Source: Rhizobium sp. Root274
GTDB lineage: Bacteria; Pseudomonadota; Alphaproteobacteria; Rhizobiales; Rhizobiaceae
Assembly: GCF_001429245.1 (NCBI RefSeq)
Contig: NZ_LMJE01000007.1
Location: forward strand, 99,126-163,125
Direction of reading: 5' to 3'
DNA length: 64,000 nucleotides
In this document: positions 36,573 through 46,490 of the stretch, piece after piece
Layout: the number at the start of each line of letters is the position of its first letter
Numbering within the stretch: position 1 is the stretch's first letter
Program-made: the position numbers and the translations under genes
Notes under the pieces: model-generated
Seen by the model: the letters and a program-made list of their open reading frames with translations, nothing else
What the model was told of the DNA's origin: nothing
The model's database searches: none

Positions 36573-39200
36573 TCAGCCCTCGCCATCCAGCATTTCGCGC
36601 ACGGCAACGGCCAACTGCTTGAGCGAGAAAGGTTTCGGCAGGAAGCCGAACTTGGCATCGGCAGGAAGATTGCGGGCAAAGGCATCCTCCGCATAACCCG
36701 AAACGAAGATGAACTTCAGGTCCGGGTATTTCTTCCTGAGCTCGGTGAGCAGGGTAGGCCCGTCCATTTCGGGCATGACGACGTCGGAGACGACGATGTC
36801 CACCTCACCGTTCAGCTCGTCCATGATGTCGAGCGCCTCGACGCCGGAACCCGCCTCATGCACGGTATAGCCGCGCGTCTCCAGCATGCGCTTGCCGCCG
36901 CGCCGCACCGCCTCTTCGTCCTCGACCAGAAGCACCACGGCCGACTTGCCGGTGAGATCCTTGCCATCGGCGGACGCATCGGCAGAGTTTGCGGGTGTGG
37001 CGGGCGGGAGATTGCCGGAGGCTGCGATGACTGCAGCCTTGGCTTCCTCGGAAACAACGACAACCTCGGGAATATGTCGCGGCAGGAAAATGCGGAAGGC
37101 CGTGCCCTTGCCCACTTCCGATTCCGGATAGATGTAGCCGCCCGATTGCTTGACGATGCCATAGACCATGGCGAGCCCAAGCCCGGTGCCCTTGCCGACT
37201 TCCTTGGTGGTGAAGAAGGGCTCGAAGATCTTGTCCATGATCTCGGGCGCGATGCCGGTTCCGGTGTCGGCCACTTCCACCAGCACCATCTCTTCCGCCG
37301 GCAAACCGCGATAGCCAAACTCCGCAGCCTCGTCACCGCTGACATTGCGCGTCGACACGGTAATCGTGCCGCCCTGTGGCATGGCGTCCCGTGCGTTGAC
37401 GCAAAGGTTGATCAGCACCTGTTCGAACTGCGACAGATCGGTTTTGACCGGCCAGAGGTCACGGCCATATTCGACCTTGAGCTTGACGTTCGAGCCGGAA
37501 ATCAGCCGGTCGACCAGCATGCGCAGGTCACCGATGACGTCGGTCAAATTCAGCACGCTGGGCCGCATCGTCTGCTTGCGCGAGAAGGCGAGCAATTGCC
37601 GTACCAGCACGGCGGCACGATTGGCATTGCGCTTGATTTCCATCAGATCGGCAAAGCTTGCATCCGAAGGACGTGCCTGCAAAAGCAGGTGGTCGGACGA
37701 AAGCAGGATGGCCGTCAGCACGTTGTTGAAGTCATGCGCAATCCCGCCGGCAAGCGTTCCCACGGCGTTCATCTTCTGCGTCTGCGCCATCTGCGCCTCA
37801 AGCGCCTTCTGGTCGGTCACGTCGACCGCATAAACGATCGCGGCCTCTTCCGGCGCCTCGTCGCTCTGGTCGATCACGGCATTGACATAGAAGCGGAAAT
37901 GCCTGGTGTCATTGGTCGGATGGCGACTGTCGATGGGCGTGATGTCGACCTGCCGGTCCATGGCCGCTGCCAGAGCCGCTTGAAAGGCTTCGCGTTCGCT
38001 CTCGTGCAAGACGACCTCGATACGACCGTGCCGCTCGATTTCATCGCGCGAGATGATGTCGGCGAAGAGCTTCATGAAAGGCGCATTGGTGCGCAGAATG
38101 CGGCCTTCGCCATCGACCGAGGCAATCGCCATCGGCGTATTGTTGAAGAAGCGCGTGAAGCGCATCGAGGCGACCGAATCCGACTGGTCGGAACCTTCGC
38201 CCTGCTGGCGGGCGAGCACGATCGACCGGCTTTCGCCCGGCGCCCCGTCGCGGGCGGCGCGCACGCGGTGCACCAGCCTCACCGGCAGGCTCTGGCCGTT
38301 CACCCGACGGAGATCGAGATCGAGCGTTTCCGTCCGCGCCTGGCCGGGCTCCGCCTGCACGGAGTTGATCAGCGCCATGCCTTCACCGGCAACGAGATCG
38401 CTGATCGACATGGAACCGGGGCTGAACTGGGTCAGATCCACGCCCAGCCACTCGGCGAGCGTCGCGTTGATATAATAGATCTCGCCCTTGCGCCCGGCGG
38501 AGAAGAAGCCGGCCGGTGCATGGTCGAGATAGTCGATTGCGTGCTGCAGCTCCTTGAAAAAGCGCTCCTGATCGTCCCGCTCGGACGTAATGTCGGAGAT
38601 TTGCCAGACATGAAGACCACGGCCACGGCCCTCGCCCGGCAAAAGGCGCGCTTTCAGCCGGTACCAATGCGCGCCGGAACCGTTTGTCGTCAGGCTGCCG
38701 ATCGGCTTTAACAGGCGGAATTCCTCGTAGCTTTCGCGCCCCTCGCGCAACCCGTTGGTCAAGCGGTAAAGCGCTTCGCTCGACTCGCGGTAGCGCGACA
38801 GAAGAGCCTCAAGCGTCTGCACCTCGGTCGCCTTCTTCGCGCCGGTCATGGCGCCATAAGCGGCATTGGCAAAGACGATCCGCCCTTCGGCGTCTGTGAT
38901 CAGCGTGCCCTCCGGCTGGCTCGCAAGGAAGTGCCGGGCCAGACCGTCACCATGCGGCTGCGGCATGACCTCAACGAAGCCGATCACCGCCGAGACGATG
39001 AAGAAGATGCCCATCATCGCCAGAATGCCGAGCACCCCGAGCACGACCTGGTTGTCGAGCTGGTCGCGGAACACGACGAAGGCAGCAGCTGCCGCGAGCA
39101 GCACCAGCGCCAGCAAGAGGATGCGCAGCGCTGCACCAATGCCACCGCGACGATCAACCAGCGGGCTGTCTCCGTCGCGGTCGTTGAGCTGTCGTGTCAT
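36573..39200 (-). CDS. cckA: Cell-cycle hybrid histidine kinase CckA
   Basis: CckA is the membrane kinase at the top of the CckA-ChpT-CtrA phosphorelay controlling the alphaproteobacterial cell cycle. The 875-residue protein has two N-terminal membrane segments (about 23-42 and 52-75), PAS-like domains (about 90-205, 220-330 and 345-465), a HisKA domain with the phosphorylated His489 in [14 protein letters not shown], an HATPase domain ([19 protein letters not shown]) and a receiver domain with Asp806 ([12 protein letters not shown]) and Lys856. Architecture and order match CckA. The kinase-to-receiver linker is Ala/Pro-rich. Confidence 0.93.
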   Translation of the reverse strand: MTRQLNDRDGDSPLVDRRGGIGAALRILLLALVLLAAAAAFVVFRDQLDNQVVLGVLGILAMMGIFFIVSAVIGFVEVMPQPHGDGLARHFLASQPEGTLITDAEGRIVFANAAYGAMTGAKKATEVQTLEALLSRYRESSEALYRLTNGLREGRESYEEFRLLKPIGSLTTNGSGAHWYRLKARLLPGEGRGRGLHVWQISDITSERDDQERFFKELQHAIDYLDHAPAGFFSAGRKGEIYYINATLAEWLGVDLTQFSPGSMSISDLVAGEGMALINSVQAEPGQARTETLDLDLRRVNGQSLPVRLVHRVRAARDGAPGESRSIVLARQQGEGSDQSDSVASMRFTRFFNNTPMAIASVDGEGRILRTNAPFMKLFADIISRDEIERHGRIEVVLHESEREAFQAALAAAMDRQVDITPIDSRHPTNDTRHFRFYVNAVIDQSDEAPEEAAIVYAVDVTDQKALEAQMAQTQKMNAVGTLAGGIAHDFNNVLTAILLSSDHLLLQARPSDASFADLMEIKRNANRAAVLVRQLLAFSRKQTMRPSVLNLTDVIGDLRMLVDRLISGSNVKLKVEYGRDLWPVKTDLSQFEQVLINLCVNARDAMPQGGTITVSTRNVSGDEAAEFGYRGLPAEEMVLVEVADTGTGIAPEIMDKIFEPFFTTKEVGKGTGLGLAMVYGIVKQSGGYIYPESEVGKGTAFRIFLPRHIPEVVVVSEEAKAAVIAASGNLPPATPANSADASADGKDLTGKSAVVLLVEDEEAVRRGGKRMLETRGYTVHEAGSGVEALDIMDELNGEVDIVVSDVVMPEMDGPTLLTELRKKYPDLKFIFVSGYAEDAFARNLPADAKFGFLPKPFSLKQLAVAVREMLDGEG

Positions 39201-39462
39201 GAATGCCTCTTGCCTTTAAGCGCGCCGTATCCCGAACATCGCCCGAGAATCGGTGCAGCCTCCTGTTTAACAATTTGCCCGTACCGCAAAAAGCGAAGAA
39301 AGGCTGAGAATCCCGGCTGCAACCACTATCCCACAGGATTGCCGCATTCAGGACTGATAGCATGGCGACGCTTTGGCGTCCTCAACATCGACAGGACAAA
39401 AACCGCGGATTGCAGACAGCAACGTCTTCTGCCAGAAAAGCCTGCTAAAGGGAGCGTTTAAA

Positions 39463-41163
39463 ATGCTGGATGAACTGATTTCCGCCTATGGCAACCGTTT
39501 TCTGGTCGCGGCACTTGGGGTCAGTCTGGCGCTGCTCTGCCTCTTCATCGTCCTCTGGGTCCTGCGCAATCGGGCGCCCTCGCCCTTCGTGCGCGGCGGA
39601 CGCAACCGTCAGCCGCGTCTGCAGGTGCTGGATGCGGCGGCCGTCGACACCCGCCGGCGCATTGTTCTCATCCGCCGCGACAATGTCGAGCATCTTGTGA
39701 TGATCGGTGGCCCGACGGATCTGGTGATCGAGTCCGGCATTGGCGACGAGCGCCACTATCTCAATGCGCGCGCCCTCCAGACGCAGCCGATCGAGGACGA
39801 GGCAAGGCTCGCGCAGCAGCAGACAGCCAGCCTTCCCGCAACTGAACCGTTCGAGAGCAGACCGCTGCCCCAATCCGCCATGGTCGCGCCGAAAGCAGAT
39901 CTGATCGAGCGTGATCTGTCGGAAACCGTCCGATCGGAGCAGTTGAAAACGCAGGTCGACGCCTCGTATGCCGAAATCTCTCAAGTCCGCAGACAGCAGG
40001 CAACCGCAGCCGATCGCCCGCGCCCGGCTCCGATTGCTGACCGCGACCTGGTCCAGCGCCCGACAGCAGAGACGTCCGCATCCGTGACGGCTGGAACCGC
40101 GAGTGTTTCTCGACCGGCAGCACCGGCTGGCGCCATGCCGGGCAACGTAGTGCGGCAACCGGCAGCGGCTCCGATCATTGCCGCTGCAGCAACGGCAGCG
40201 CCCGCGATGGCGGTGCAGACACCAACGTCCCCGGCAAGGCAGTCTGAGCCGGCAACGGTATCTACCCCCACTGCCATGCCCCGTCAGGAGCAGCCAAAGG
40301 AGACGGCCCCTGCCTCGGCTGCTTTCTCTCCGGAACTGCATGTCGGGCCAACTGTTATCGCCACGCAGATCTCGGCCGTTGATGAACCGGCAGCACCTTC
40401 CGGCCGGCTGATCGAGGAACCGGCAACGGCGATTTCGACCAACCTATCGGTCCAGGCCGCGGAAGAAGAAACAACGCCGGCGCTTGACGCCCCGGCTGTG
40501 ACCAGCCCGGCGGTCAGCGCTTCAGCGGTGCAGGCTGCCGAACCTACTTTCGTTGCCCCCTCCATCGACGAGCGCCCGCACTCGTCTGTGGTCGCTGCGC
40601 CGTCTTCCGAGATCGAGCCCCCCGTCCGGACATCAACATCGGTCGCGGTTGAGGCCGATCCCGTGATCGACGTCGCGCCACCCGTTCGCACCGAGGCGAT
40701 AGCGTCTTCGGCAGAAGATGTTCTGGAGGCCGCCCGCGCGCGGGTTCTGTCAATGCCTGTCAATGAAGGCGCGCCTCGCCCGTTCGAGGCGGCACGTTTT
40801 GCCTCCTCAGGACCGGGCACCATGACCGCCAATGCGCAACCTTCGGAAATCGCTCGCGACGAGAGCCCGGCCCCCCGGGACATCAGCGATTTCGAGCGCG
40901 TCCTGGAAGAGGAAATGGCCCTGCATATTGCAGCCGATCCGGGTCCGCAGAGACCACAGCCGGCAGCCGCGCCGGCCGTTCCGCCGCTTCTTCCCGAAAC
41001 GCGACCGGACCGTCCGAGGCTTCCGATCGGCGCCATCGCTGCCGAGCCACGCCCCGCTGCCACGCCTGCAGGCGCCAATCCTGCTCAGCCGGCGGAAGAA
41101 CCCAATCTGCAGACCGAGATCGCGCGGATCTTTGGTGAAATGTCCGCGAGCCGCAACCCGTAA
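39463..41163 (+). CDS. FliO-like membrane protein with long low-complexity tail
   Basis: The 566-residue protein has one membrane segment (about 12-34, FLVAALGVSLALLCLFIVLWVL), then a short conserved part (LQVLDAAAVDTRRRIVLIRRDNVEHLVMIGGPTDLVIESGI) that matches the FliO/MopB pattern of flagellar export proteins. The remaining 450 residues are rich in Ala, Pro, Thr, Ser and Glu with no domain. No flagellar genes are near; it stands between cckA and dksA. A membrane adaptor is likely, but a flagellar role should not be assumed. ATG 39463 has a GGGAG site. Confidence 0.72.
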   Translation: MLDELISAYGNRFLVAALGVSLALLCLFIVLWVLRNRAPSPFVRGGRNRQPRLQVLDAAAVDTRRRIVLIRRDNVEHLVMIGGPTDLVIESGIGDERHYLNARALQTQPIEDEARLAQQQTASLPATEPFESRPLPQSAMVAPKADLIERDLSETVRSEQLKTQVDASYAEISQVRRQQATAADRPRPAPIADRDLVQRPTAETSASVTAGTASVSRPAAPAGAMPGNVVRQPAAAPIIAAAATAAPAMAVQTPTSPARQSEPATVSTPTAMPRQEQPKETAPASAAFSPELHVGPTVIATQISAVDEPAAPSGRLIEEPATAISTNLSVQAAEEETTPALDAPAVTSPAVSASAVQAAEPTFVAPSIDERPHSSVVAAPSSEIEPPVRTSTSVAVEADPVIDVAPPVRTEAIASSAEDVLEAARARVLSMPVNEGAPRPFEAARFASSGPGTMTANAQPSEIARDESPAPRDISDFERVLEEEMALHIAADPGPQRPQPAAAPAVPPLLPETRPDRPRLPIGAIAAEPRPAATPAGANPAQPAEEPNLQTEIARIFGEMSASRNP

Positions 41164-41249
41164 GGGACGAAGAATGCTGGGCGTGGGCTCGTCGATCAGA
41201 CCCGCGCTCATCTGCAGAGACGGTCTCGCAAAATCACAGCAGACAGCAA

Positions 41250-41272
41250 AAGGCCCGCCAAAAGCGGGCCTT
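41250..41272. terminator. Bidirectional terminator between the FliO-like gene and dksA
   Basis: A 9-bp stem (AAGGCCCGC/GCGGGCCTT) with a CAAAA loop lies 86 bp after the FliO-like stop and 53 bp after the dksA stop; T tracts are short on both sides. Confidence 0.7.
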
Positions 41273-41325
41273 CGACAAAATGTCGTTAATTCGGGTTTTG
41301 TACCCGCCGGGCAAGAGCGCCGGCT

Positions 41326-41745
41326 TTATTCGTCGCGATAGACCTTTTCGCGACGTTCGTGACGCTCCTGCGCCTCGATCGACAACGTCGCGATTGGGCG
41401 CGCATCCAGCCGCTTCAGGCCGATCGGCTCGCCGGTCTCCTCACAGTAACCGTAGGTGCCGTCTTCGATACGCTGCAGCGCCGCGTCGATCTTCGAGATC
41501 AGCTTGCGCTGACGGTCGCGGGCTCTCAGTTCAATGGCACGGTCGGTTTCGGAAGAAGCCCGGTCAGCGAGATCCGGATGGTTGGCGCTTTCTTCTGCGA
41601 GGTGTTCGAGGGTCTCGCGCGCTTCGCGGAGAATGTCGTTTTTCCAGGCGATCAGCTTTGCCCTGAAATAGGCCCGCTGGTTCGCGTTCATGAACTCATC
41701 GTCTTCCGAGAGCACATAATTGCTAAGATTGATCTTCTCACTCAA
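41326..41745 (-). CDS. dksA: DksA-type RNA polymerase-binding regulator lacking a zinc site
   Basis: DksA inserts its coiled coil into the RNA polymerase secondary channel and, with ppGpp, retunes transcription. The 139-residue protein (TTG start) has the coiled coil with tip residues Asp58, Asp61 and Ala63 (DLADRA) and a globular end YGYCEETGEPIGLKRLDARP. Of the four zinc-binding Cys of canonical DksA only Cys101 remains; the others are Thr104, Ser122 and Ala125. TTG is chosen because AGGAGA lies six bases upstream and the resulting MSEKINLSNY start is typical of rhizobial DksA. Confidence 0.92.
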   Translation of the reverse strand: MSEKINLSNYVLSEDDEFMNANQRAYFRAKLIAWKNDILREARETLEHLAEESANHPDLADRASSETDRAIELRARDRQRKLISKIDAALQRIEDGTYGYCEETGEPIGLKRLDARPIATLSIEAQERHERREKVYRDE

Positions 41746-41779
41746 CGCGATTCTCCTGAAGAACATCTCAATGGGCGGC

Positions 41780-41808
41780 TGTATATCCTTTCAACGCAAG
41801 CGGTTCAA
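41780..41808 (-). promoter_or_regulatory. dksA promoter
   Basis: On the minus strand TTGAAC (41808-41803) and TATACA (41785-41780) are spaced exactly 17 bp, giving a leader of about 28 bases before the TTG start. AT-rich DNA lies upstream (41830-41890) and may act as an UP element. Confidence 0.7.
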
Positions 41809-42020
41809 GCCTTGTGAATGTTTCCTCGGCATTTTTAAATCTGTTATATTTTTGAGCTAAATTTCTATTTTTTAAGCATAAATTGGAATGATGCTCGCTC
41901 GCGCCTTGAGAGCCTACGCTACGGCAGGACAGCGGAATGGGTCGCTCCACACCGGTTGACGCCGATGCCTCCGACCCGCTAGTTCAGGAGTCTGGACGAT
42001 CACACCCGAAAGCCTGACGG

Positions 42021-42512
42021 ATGACGCCTTCGATCTTGGTTCCCAAACGCCTCTATCTGCTGCGGCATGCAAAATCCGGTTGGGCAGAGCCCGGTGGCCG
42101 GGATTTCGACCGCAGCCTCTCCGATGCCGGATTTGCCGAAGCGGAACTGCTCGCCGAAACGGCAGCAGACCGGAACTACCGTCCCGATCTCGTCATCGCG
42201 TCCACCGCCAAGCGTTGCCGGCAGACGGCGGAGGCCCTCAACCGGGTCTTCTCCGGCCTTGTCGAATTCCGCTATGTGGACGAACTCTACAATGCACCGG
42301 CTGAAACCTATCTTGAGATCATGGGCTCGACGCGTGGCATCCCGGCCCTGATGCTGATCGGGCACAATCCGGCGATCGAGGAAGTTTTTGCCAATCTCTG
42401 CGGCAACGAAACCGTGGCCCGGACCGTGCCGGAAGGTTATCCCACTGCGGGTCTTGCGGTCATTGATGCCGTCGACGACAGCTGGCGCCTGGCCGATTTC
42501 GTCGTCGGCTGA
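42021..42512 (+). CDS. SixA-like phosphohistidine phosphatase
   Basis: The 163-residue protein is a small histidine-phosphatase-fold enzyme. The phosphate-accepting His16 is in LLRHAKSGW and a second catalytic His in LIGHNPAIEE. SixA removes phosphate from histidine in phosphotransfer domains in E. coli. In this window it is followed by ycjX-ycjF on the same strand. The cellular target in rhizobia (for instance nitrogen-related PTS proteins) is not visible here. Confidence 0.88.
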   Translation: MTPSILVPKRLYLLRHAKSGWAEPGGRDFDRSLSDAGFAEAELLAETAADRNYRPDLVIASTAKRCRQTAEALNRVFSGLVEFRYVDELYNAPAETYLEIMGSTRGIPALMLIGHNPAIEEVFANLCGNETVARTVPEGYPTAGLAVIDAVDDSWRLADFVVG

Positions 42513-42656
42513 ACAGGGATTTTCGCAGAGGTTGGAACCGCAAATCTGCACTAGCCTTTTTTGGCCATGCTGCAAGGCCTATATGCGAGGCGTCGCCCGC
42601 ACGACTGCAGCCGCGAAAGCGCAACAGCGACCTCTATTGCCAGCGCAGGATCCCGA

Positions 42657-44129
42657 ATGCCTCCCTCCCTGACCAGCCTGACCGATGAAGCCGCGATCGC
42701 CTTCGACAACCTGACGGACCGTGCGGCCCATCTGATCAATCCGACGATCCGCCTCGGCGTCACGGGCCTGTCGCGCGCCGGCAAAACGGTCTTCATCTCG
42801 TCGCTGGTGCACAACCTGCTGCATGGCGGCCGTCTTCCGCTGTTCGAGCCGCTGCGCGCCGGCCGCATCACGGCAACGTCGCTACAAGAGCAGCCCGACG
42901 ATGCCGTGCCGCGCTTCCAGTACGAGGACCATATCCGCGCGCTGGTGGAAGACAGGATCTGGCCGGACTCGACGCGTGCCATTTCCGAGCTTCGGCTGAC
43001 CATCGAGTACCGCAGCGCCAGCGCCTGGAGCCGCATGCTCTCGCCAGGCCGCCTGTCGATCGACATTGTCGATTATCCCGGCGAATGGCTGCTCGACCTG
43101 CCGCTGCTCGGTCAGGATTATCGCAGCTTTTCTGAAGCGACGACGGCCCTCGCTCGAACCGGCATCCGCGCTGAACTCTCCCGTCCCTGGCTGGATCTCG
43201 CCGAAACCATAGACCCGGAGGCGCCCGCAGACGAGATGACAGCCCGGCGACTGGCGGAAGCCTTCACCGAATACCTGCGTCACTGCAAGTCGGACGAGCG
43301 TTCGTTCTCCACCCTGCCGCCCGGCCGTTTCCTGATGCCGGGCGACCTTGAAGGATCTCCTGCCCTCACCTTCGCCCCGCTTCCCGCACTCGCTGAAGGA
43401 CGGGCACCCAAAGGCTCGCTCCGGGCGATGATGGAGCGCCGCTTCGAGGCATACAAGTCGGTGGTGGTGAAACCCTTCTTCCGCGAGCACTTCGCGCGGC
43501 TCGACCGGCAGATCGTCCTTGTCGATGCGCTGCAGGCGATCAATCGCGGACCGGAAGCGGTCCAGGATCTGGAGCGGGCACTGGCGGAAGTGCTCGCCTG
43601 CTTCCGCGCCGGTTCGAACACTTTCCTCACCTCGCTCGTGCGCCGACGCATCGACCGCGTGCTGGTCGCCGCCACCAAGGCGGATCACCTGCATCATGAA
43701 AGTCACGATCGGCTGGAAACGCTGACGCGTCGCCTCGTTAACCGCGCGATCCGCAGCATTAACATGAACGGTGCGGGCATTGAGGTCATGGCGCTTGCAT
43801 CCGTGCGCGCCACCCGCGAGGCAAACGTCAAGCAGGACGGCCATGACCTGCCCGTCATCGTGGGCACGCCCATGGCCGGAGAGCGGATCGGCCCGGAAAC
43901 CTTCGACGGCAACCGCAAGACCGCCGTATTCCCCGGCGACCTGCCGCAAGACCCGGAAGCCTATTTCCGCTCGGTCGACCTGGGCGATGCATCCGCCGCT
44001 TTGCCGGACCTCAGCATCGTCCGTTTTCGCCCGCCCCATCTCAACGAGAAGGGTGGCATCACGCTCTCGGTGCCGCATATCCGCCTCGACCGGGCACTGC
44101 AATTTCTGCTGGGGGACCGCCTCACATGA
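42657..44129 (+). CDS. ycjX: YcjX-family P-loop protein (DUF463)
   Basis: The 490-residue protein has a P-loop, GLSRAGKT, at 37-44 and the family blocks STRAISELRLTIEYR, RLSIDIVDYPGEWLLDLPLL and RVLVAATKADHLHHESHDRLE, the last resembling a GTPase NKxD-like site (TKAD). YcjX is a stress-associated, conserved protein of unsettled function, probably a GTPase acting with the membrane protein YcjF. ATG 42657 has an AGGA site. It overlaps ycjF by ATGA, so the pair is coupled. Confidence 0.92.
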   Translation: MPPSLTSLTDEAAIAFDNLTDRAAHLINPTIRLGVTGLSRAGKTVFISSLVHNLLHGGRLPLFEPLRAGRITATSLQEQPDDAVPRFQYEDHIRALVEDRIWPDSTRAISELRLTIEYRSASAWSRMLSPGRLSIDIVDYPGEWLLDLPLLGQDYRSFSEATTALARTGIRAELSRPWLDLAETIDPEAPADEMTARRLAEAFTEYLRHCKSDERSFSTLPPGRFLMPGDLEGSPALTFAPLPALAEGRAPKGSLRAMMERRFEAYKSVVVKPFFREHFARLDRQIVLVDALQAINRGPEAVQDLERALAEVLACFRAGSNTFLTSLVRRRIDRVLVAATKADHLHHESHDRLETLTRRLVNRAIRSINMNGAGIEVMALASVRATREANVKQDGHDLPVIVGTPMAGERIGPETFDGNRKTAVFPGDLPQDPEAYFRSVDLGDASAALPDLSIVRFRPPHLNEKGGITLSVPHIRLDRALQFLLGDRLT

Positions 44130-45229
44130 CCAAAAGAACAGGACAGGACGAAACGTCCCGCACACCCGCCCCGGGCCGCAGACCGACAGCCTTCACCGTC
44201 GAGCCCGACCCGACGCGAATCGAGAGCCGCCAGGGCGAGACGGCAAGCCGCGCGCCCCGCAGCTTTTCCGGCGAGGTAGAGATCGTGCCGGACGAACGAG
44301 ATCCTTTCACCGGCGTCGCAAGCGAAGTCGACACCTTGCCGGTCGCCCTTCCGCGCCGGCGCCGCTTTTCCTTTGCCCGGATCGCGATGGGCGCGTTCGG
44401 CTTCCTGCTCTCGCTCGCCTTCGGCCTCAGGGTCGACCGCCTGATCCGCGACCTTTTCTCCCGTGCCGACTGGCTCGGCTACACGGCAATCGCAGTGCTC
44501 GCCGTCGGAATTCTTGCCCTGATCATCGCCGTGGGGCGGGAGGTCGCGGGGCTCTATCGGCTGGACGCGGTGCAGAACCTCAAAACCGATGCGCAAGTTG
44601 CGGCATCAAGCATGAAGCGCAAGGACGCCACCGCCGTCGTGAACCGCCTGTCGAGCCTTGTTGCCCATCGCCCGGAAACGGCGCGCGGTCGCAAGACGCT
44701 GGAATCGGTCGAGGATGACATCATCGACGCGCCGCAGCTGATCGATCTTGCCGAACGCGAATTGCTCGGCCCGCTCGACATCAAAGCCCGCGCGCTGATC
44801 CTCAACTCGTCCAAGAGGGTTTCCGTCGTGACCGCCGTCAGCCCGCGGGCGGTGGTCGATCTGGCCTATGTGCTGTTCGAGGTGGTGCGGCTGGTGCGAG
44901 CCATGGCCGAGCTTTACGGAGGCCGGCCCGGCTCCTTCGGCATGCTGCGGCTGCTGAAGGATGTCTTTGCCCATCTGGCCGTCACAGGGTCGATCGCGAT
45001 CGGCGACGGGTTGGCGCAACAGGTGCTCGGCCATGGGCTTGCCGCCCGACTGTCGAGCCGCCTCGGCGAAGGCGTGATCAACGGGCTGATGACGGCGCGC
45101 ATCGGTATCGCCGCCATGGATCTCTGCAGACCGCTGCCTTTCCACGCCAGTAAACGCCCCGGAATCGGCGATTTCATCGGCGACCTGACACCAAGCATGA
45201 CCGGCAAAAGTGACGGCAGGACCGCCTGA
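44126..45229 (+). CDS. ycjF: YcjF/TIGR01620 membrane protein (DUF697)
   Basis: The 367-residue protein has a charged, disordered N-terminal 85 residues, two membrane segments (about 86-106 and 118-140) and a C-terminal DUF697 domain (about 220-345, with VSPRAVVDLAYVLFEVVRLVRAMAELYGGRPG). It is the usual partner of YcjX, and the four-base overlap confirms joint expression. A membrane-stress role is suggested for enterobacterial homologs, but the mechanism is unknown. Confidence 0.9.
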   Translation: MTKRTGQDETSRTPAPGRRPTAFTVEPDPTRIESRQGETASRAPRSFSGEVEIVPDERDPFTGVASEVDTLPVALPRRRRFSFARIAMGAFGFLLSLAFGLRVDRLIRDLFSRADWLGYTAIAVLAVGILALIIAVGREVAGLYRLDAVQNLKTDAQVAASSMKRKDATAVVNRLSSLVAHRPETARGRKTLESVEDDIIDAPQLIDLAERELLGPLDIKARALILNSSKRVSVVTAVSPRAVVDLAYVLFEVVRLVRAMAELYGGRPGSFGMLRLLKDVFAHLAVTGSIAIGDGLAQQVLGHGLAARLSSRLGEGVINGLMTARIGIAAMDLCRPLPFHASKRPGIGDFIGDLTPSMTGKSDGRTA

Positions 45230-45370
45230 GTCTTTTCAGTCACACAGCGACATCGAGTGCTGTTTGCCAATTGTCGAAAGTCTCAATTGAGGCTATTGGC
45301 AATGATGCATTAACCATTATTCCGCTAGGGTTCTTGCGGGGCTTCTGGTTTCTCGTACCAAGGTAAATCG

Positions 45371-45922
45371 ATGTTTGACCGCTTCTCGACAGTCGGCCGC
45401 TGCGCCGCAATTTTCGTTGCCGCGACGCTGCTGCCGGTCGCAGCCGCTGATGCCGCTTCGCGTGACAAGCGCTTTTTCGAATCGGTCGCAGGCGTCTGGA
45501 AGGGCCCGGGCGAGATCGTGGCTGGCAAGTACAAGGGCACCAAGTTCACCTGTAATCTGATCGGCCTGCCGTCTGAAGGAAAGGAAACCGGCCTGAAACT
45601 CGACGGCACCTGCCGCGTCGGCGTTTTCAGCCAGCCGATGTCAGCGGTCATCTCGCAGAATGGCGGCTCCTACAAGGGCCAGTTCCTCGACGGCGCAGAC
45701 GGCAAGGGTCTCGACATCGTCTCGGGCACCATCACGGGCAATCGCGCCGTCATGGGCATCAATCGCGCCAAGCTCAACGGCGCCATGGTCGCCCGCCTTG
45801 AGCAGGACGACGCGATGAACATCACCATCTCGGTCAAGGTCGAAGATCGCATGATCCCGGTCATCGGTCTGAAGCTCAACCGCCAGGCAACCGCCATGGC
45901 CGAGACTGCGGACAACGAATAA
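45371..45922 (+). CDS. Conserved exported protein of unknown function
   Basis: The 183-residue protein has a signal peptide (cleavage expected near ADAA28) and a single periplasmic domain of mostly beta character with a Cys pair (Cys62 in KFTCNL and Cys81 in GTCRVG) that could form a disulfide. No named domain is recognised. The pattern GVWKGPGEIVAGKYKGTKFTCNL suggests a small calycin-like barrel, which is a guess. A terminator that overlaps the 3' end of folK ends the gene. Confidence 0.78.
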   Translation: MFDRFSTVGRCAAIFVAATLLPVAAADAASRDKRFFESVAGVWKGPGEIVAGKYKGTKFTCNLIGLPSEGKETGLKLDGTCRVGVFSQPMSAVISQNGGSYKGQFLDGADGKGLDIVSGTITGNRAVMGINRAKLNGAMVARLEQDDAMNITISVKVEDRMIPVIGLKLNRQATAMAETADNE

Positions 45923-45962
45923 CGGCCGCACGTCTCACCGGAACTGCACACCCCGATACGGT

Positions 45963-46490
45963 TCAACCGCGCCACCAGGCGCGGTTTTCGTTTGCAACGG
46001 CAATGCCAGCGCCATCAGCCTCGCCCAGCCAGTCAGCAACGCTGCGTCCATCAACGATCATCTCGGCGGCAAAATCGGCAAGCGGCATCAGCACGAAGGC
46101 CCGCTGCGTCATGCGCGGATGCGGGATCGTCAGATGATCGCCCTCAATTGTCAGCGAGCCATAGGTGAGAATGTCGATATCGATGGTGCGCGGCCCCCAG
46201 CGCTCGATCCGCACCCGCTTCATATCCCGCTCGATGTCGAGGCAGGCGGCAAGCAAAGCCTGCGGCTCCAGCCGCGTCTCCACGGCCGCACAGCAATTGT
46301 AGAAATCGGCCTGATCCGTCTTGCCCCAGGGCGGTGTGCGGTAGAGCCGCGACACCTCGGTCACCCGACAGTCGTCGCGACTGTCAAGACGCCGCAGCGC
46401 ATCTGCCATTGCGGCCCGCGGATCGCCGATATTGCCGCCGAGACCCAGCGTGGCGAGCGGCCACGCATCACGTTCTGAACTGTTCAACAC
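45963..46490 (-). CDS. folK: HPPK, 6-hydroxymethyl-7,8-dihydropterin pyrophosphokinase
   Basis: FolK transfers pyrophosphate from ATP to hydroxymethyl-dihydropterin, the step before FolP. The 175-residue protein has LGLGGNIGDPRAAM, the Arg-rich RVRIERWGPRTIDIDIL signature and IPHPRMTQRAFVLMPLADF. It overlaps folB by 23 bp and is the last of three folate genes. Its stop codon lies in the stem of the terminator of the convergent exported-protein gene. Confidence 0.96.
   Translation of the reverse strand: MLNSSERDAWPLATLGLGGNIGDPRAAMADALRRLDSRDDCRVTEVSRLYRTPPWGKTDQADFYNCCAAVETRLEPQALLAACLDIERDMKRVRIERWGPRTIDIDILTYGSLTIEGDHLTIPHPRMTQRAFVLMPLADFAAEMIVDGRSVADWLGEADGAGIAVANENRAWWRG
45965..45989 (+). 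terminator. Terminator of the exported-protein gene, overlapping folK
   Basis: A 9-bp stem (AACCGCGCC/GGCGCGGTT) with an ACCA loop and TTTTCGTTT lies 42 bp after the plus-strand stop. The left arm covers the folK stop codon, so folK sequence is shared with the terminator. Confidence 0.8.

Noticed and set aside
36858..38711. A 617-codon plus-strand reading frame opposite cckA
   Set aside because: cckA has complete family motifs; the opposite frame has no recognisable domain and no ribosome site.
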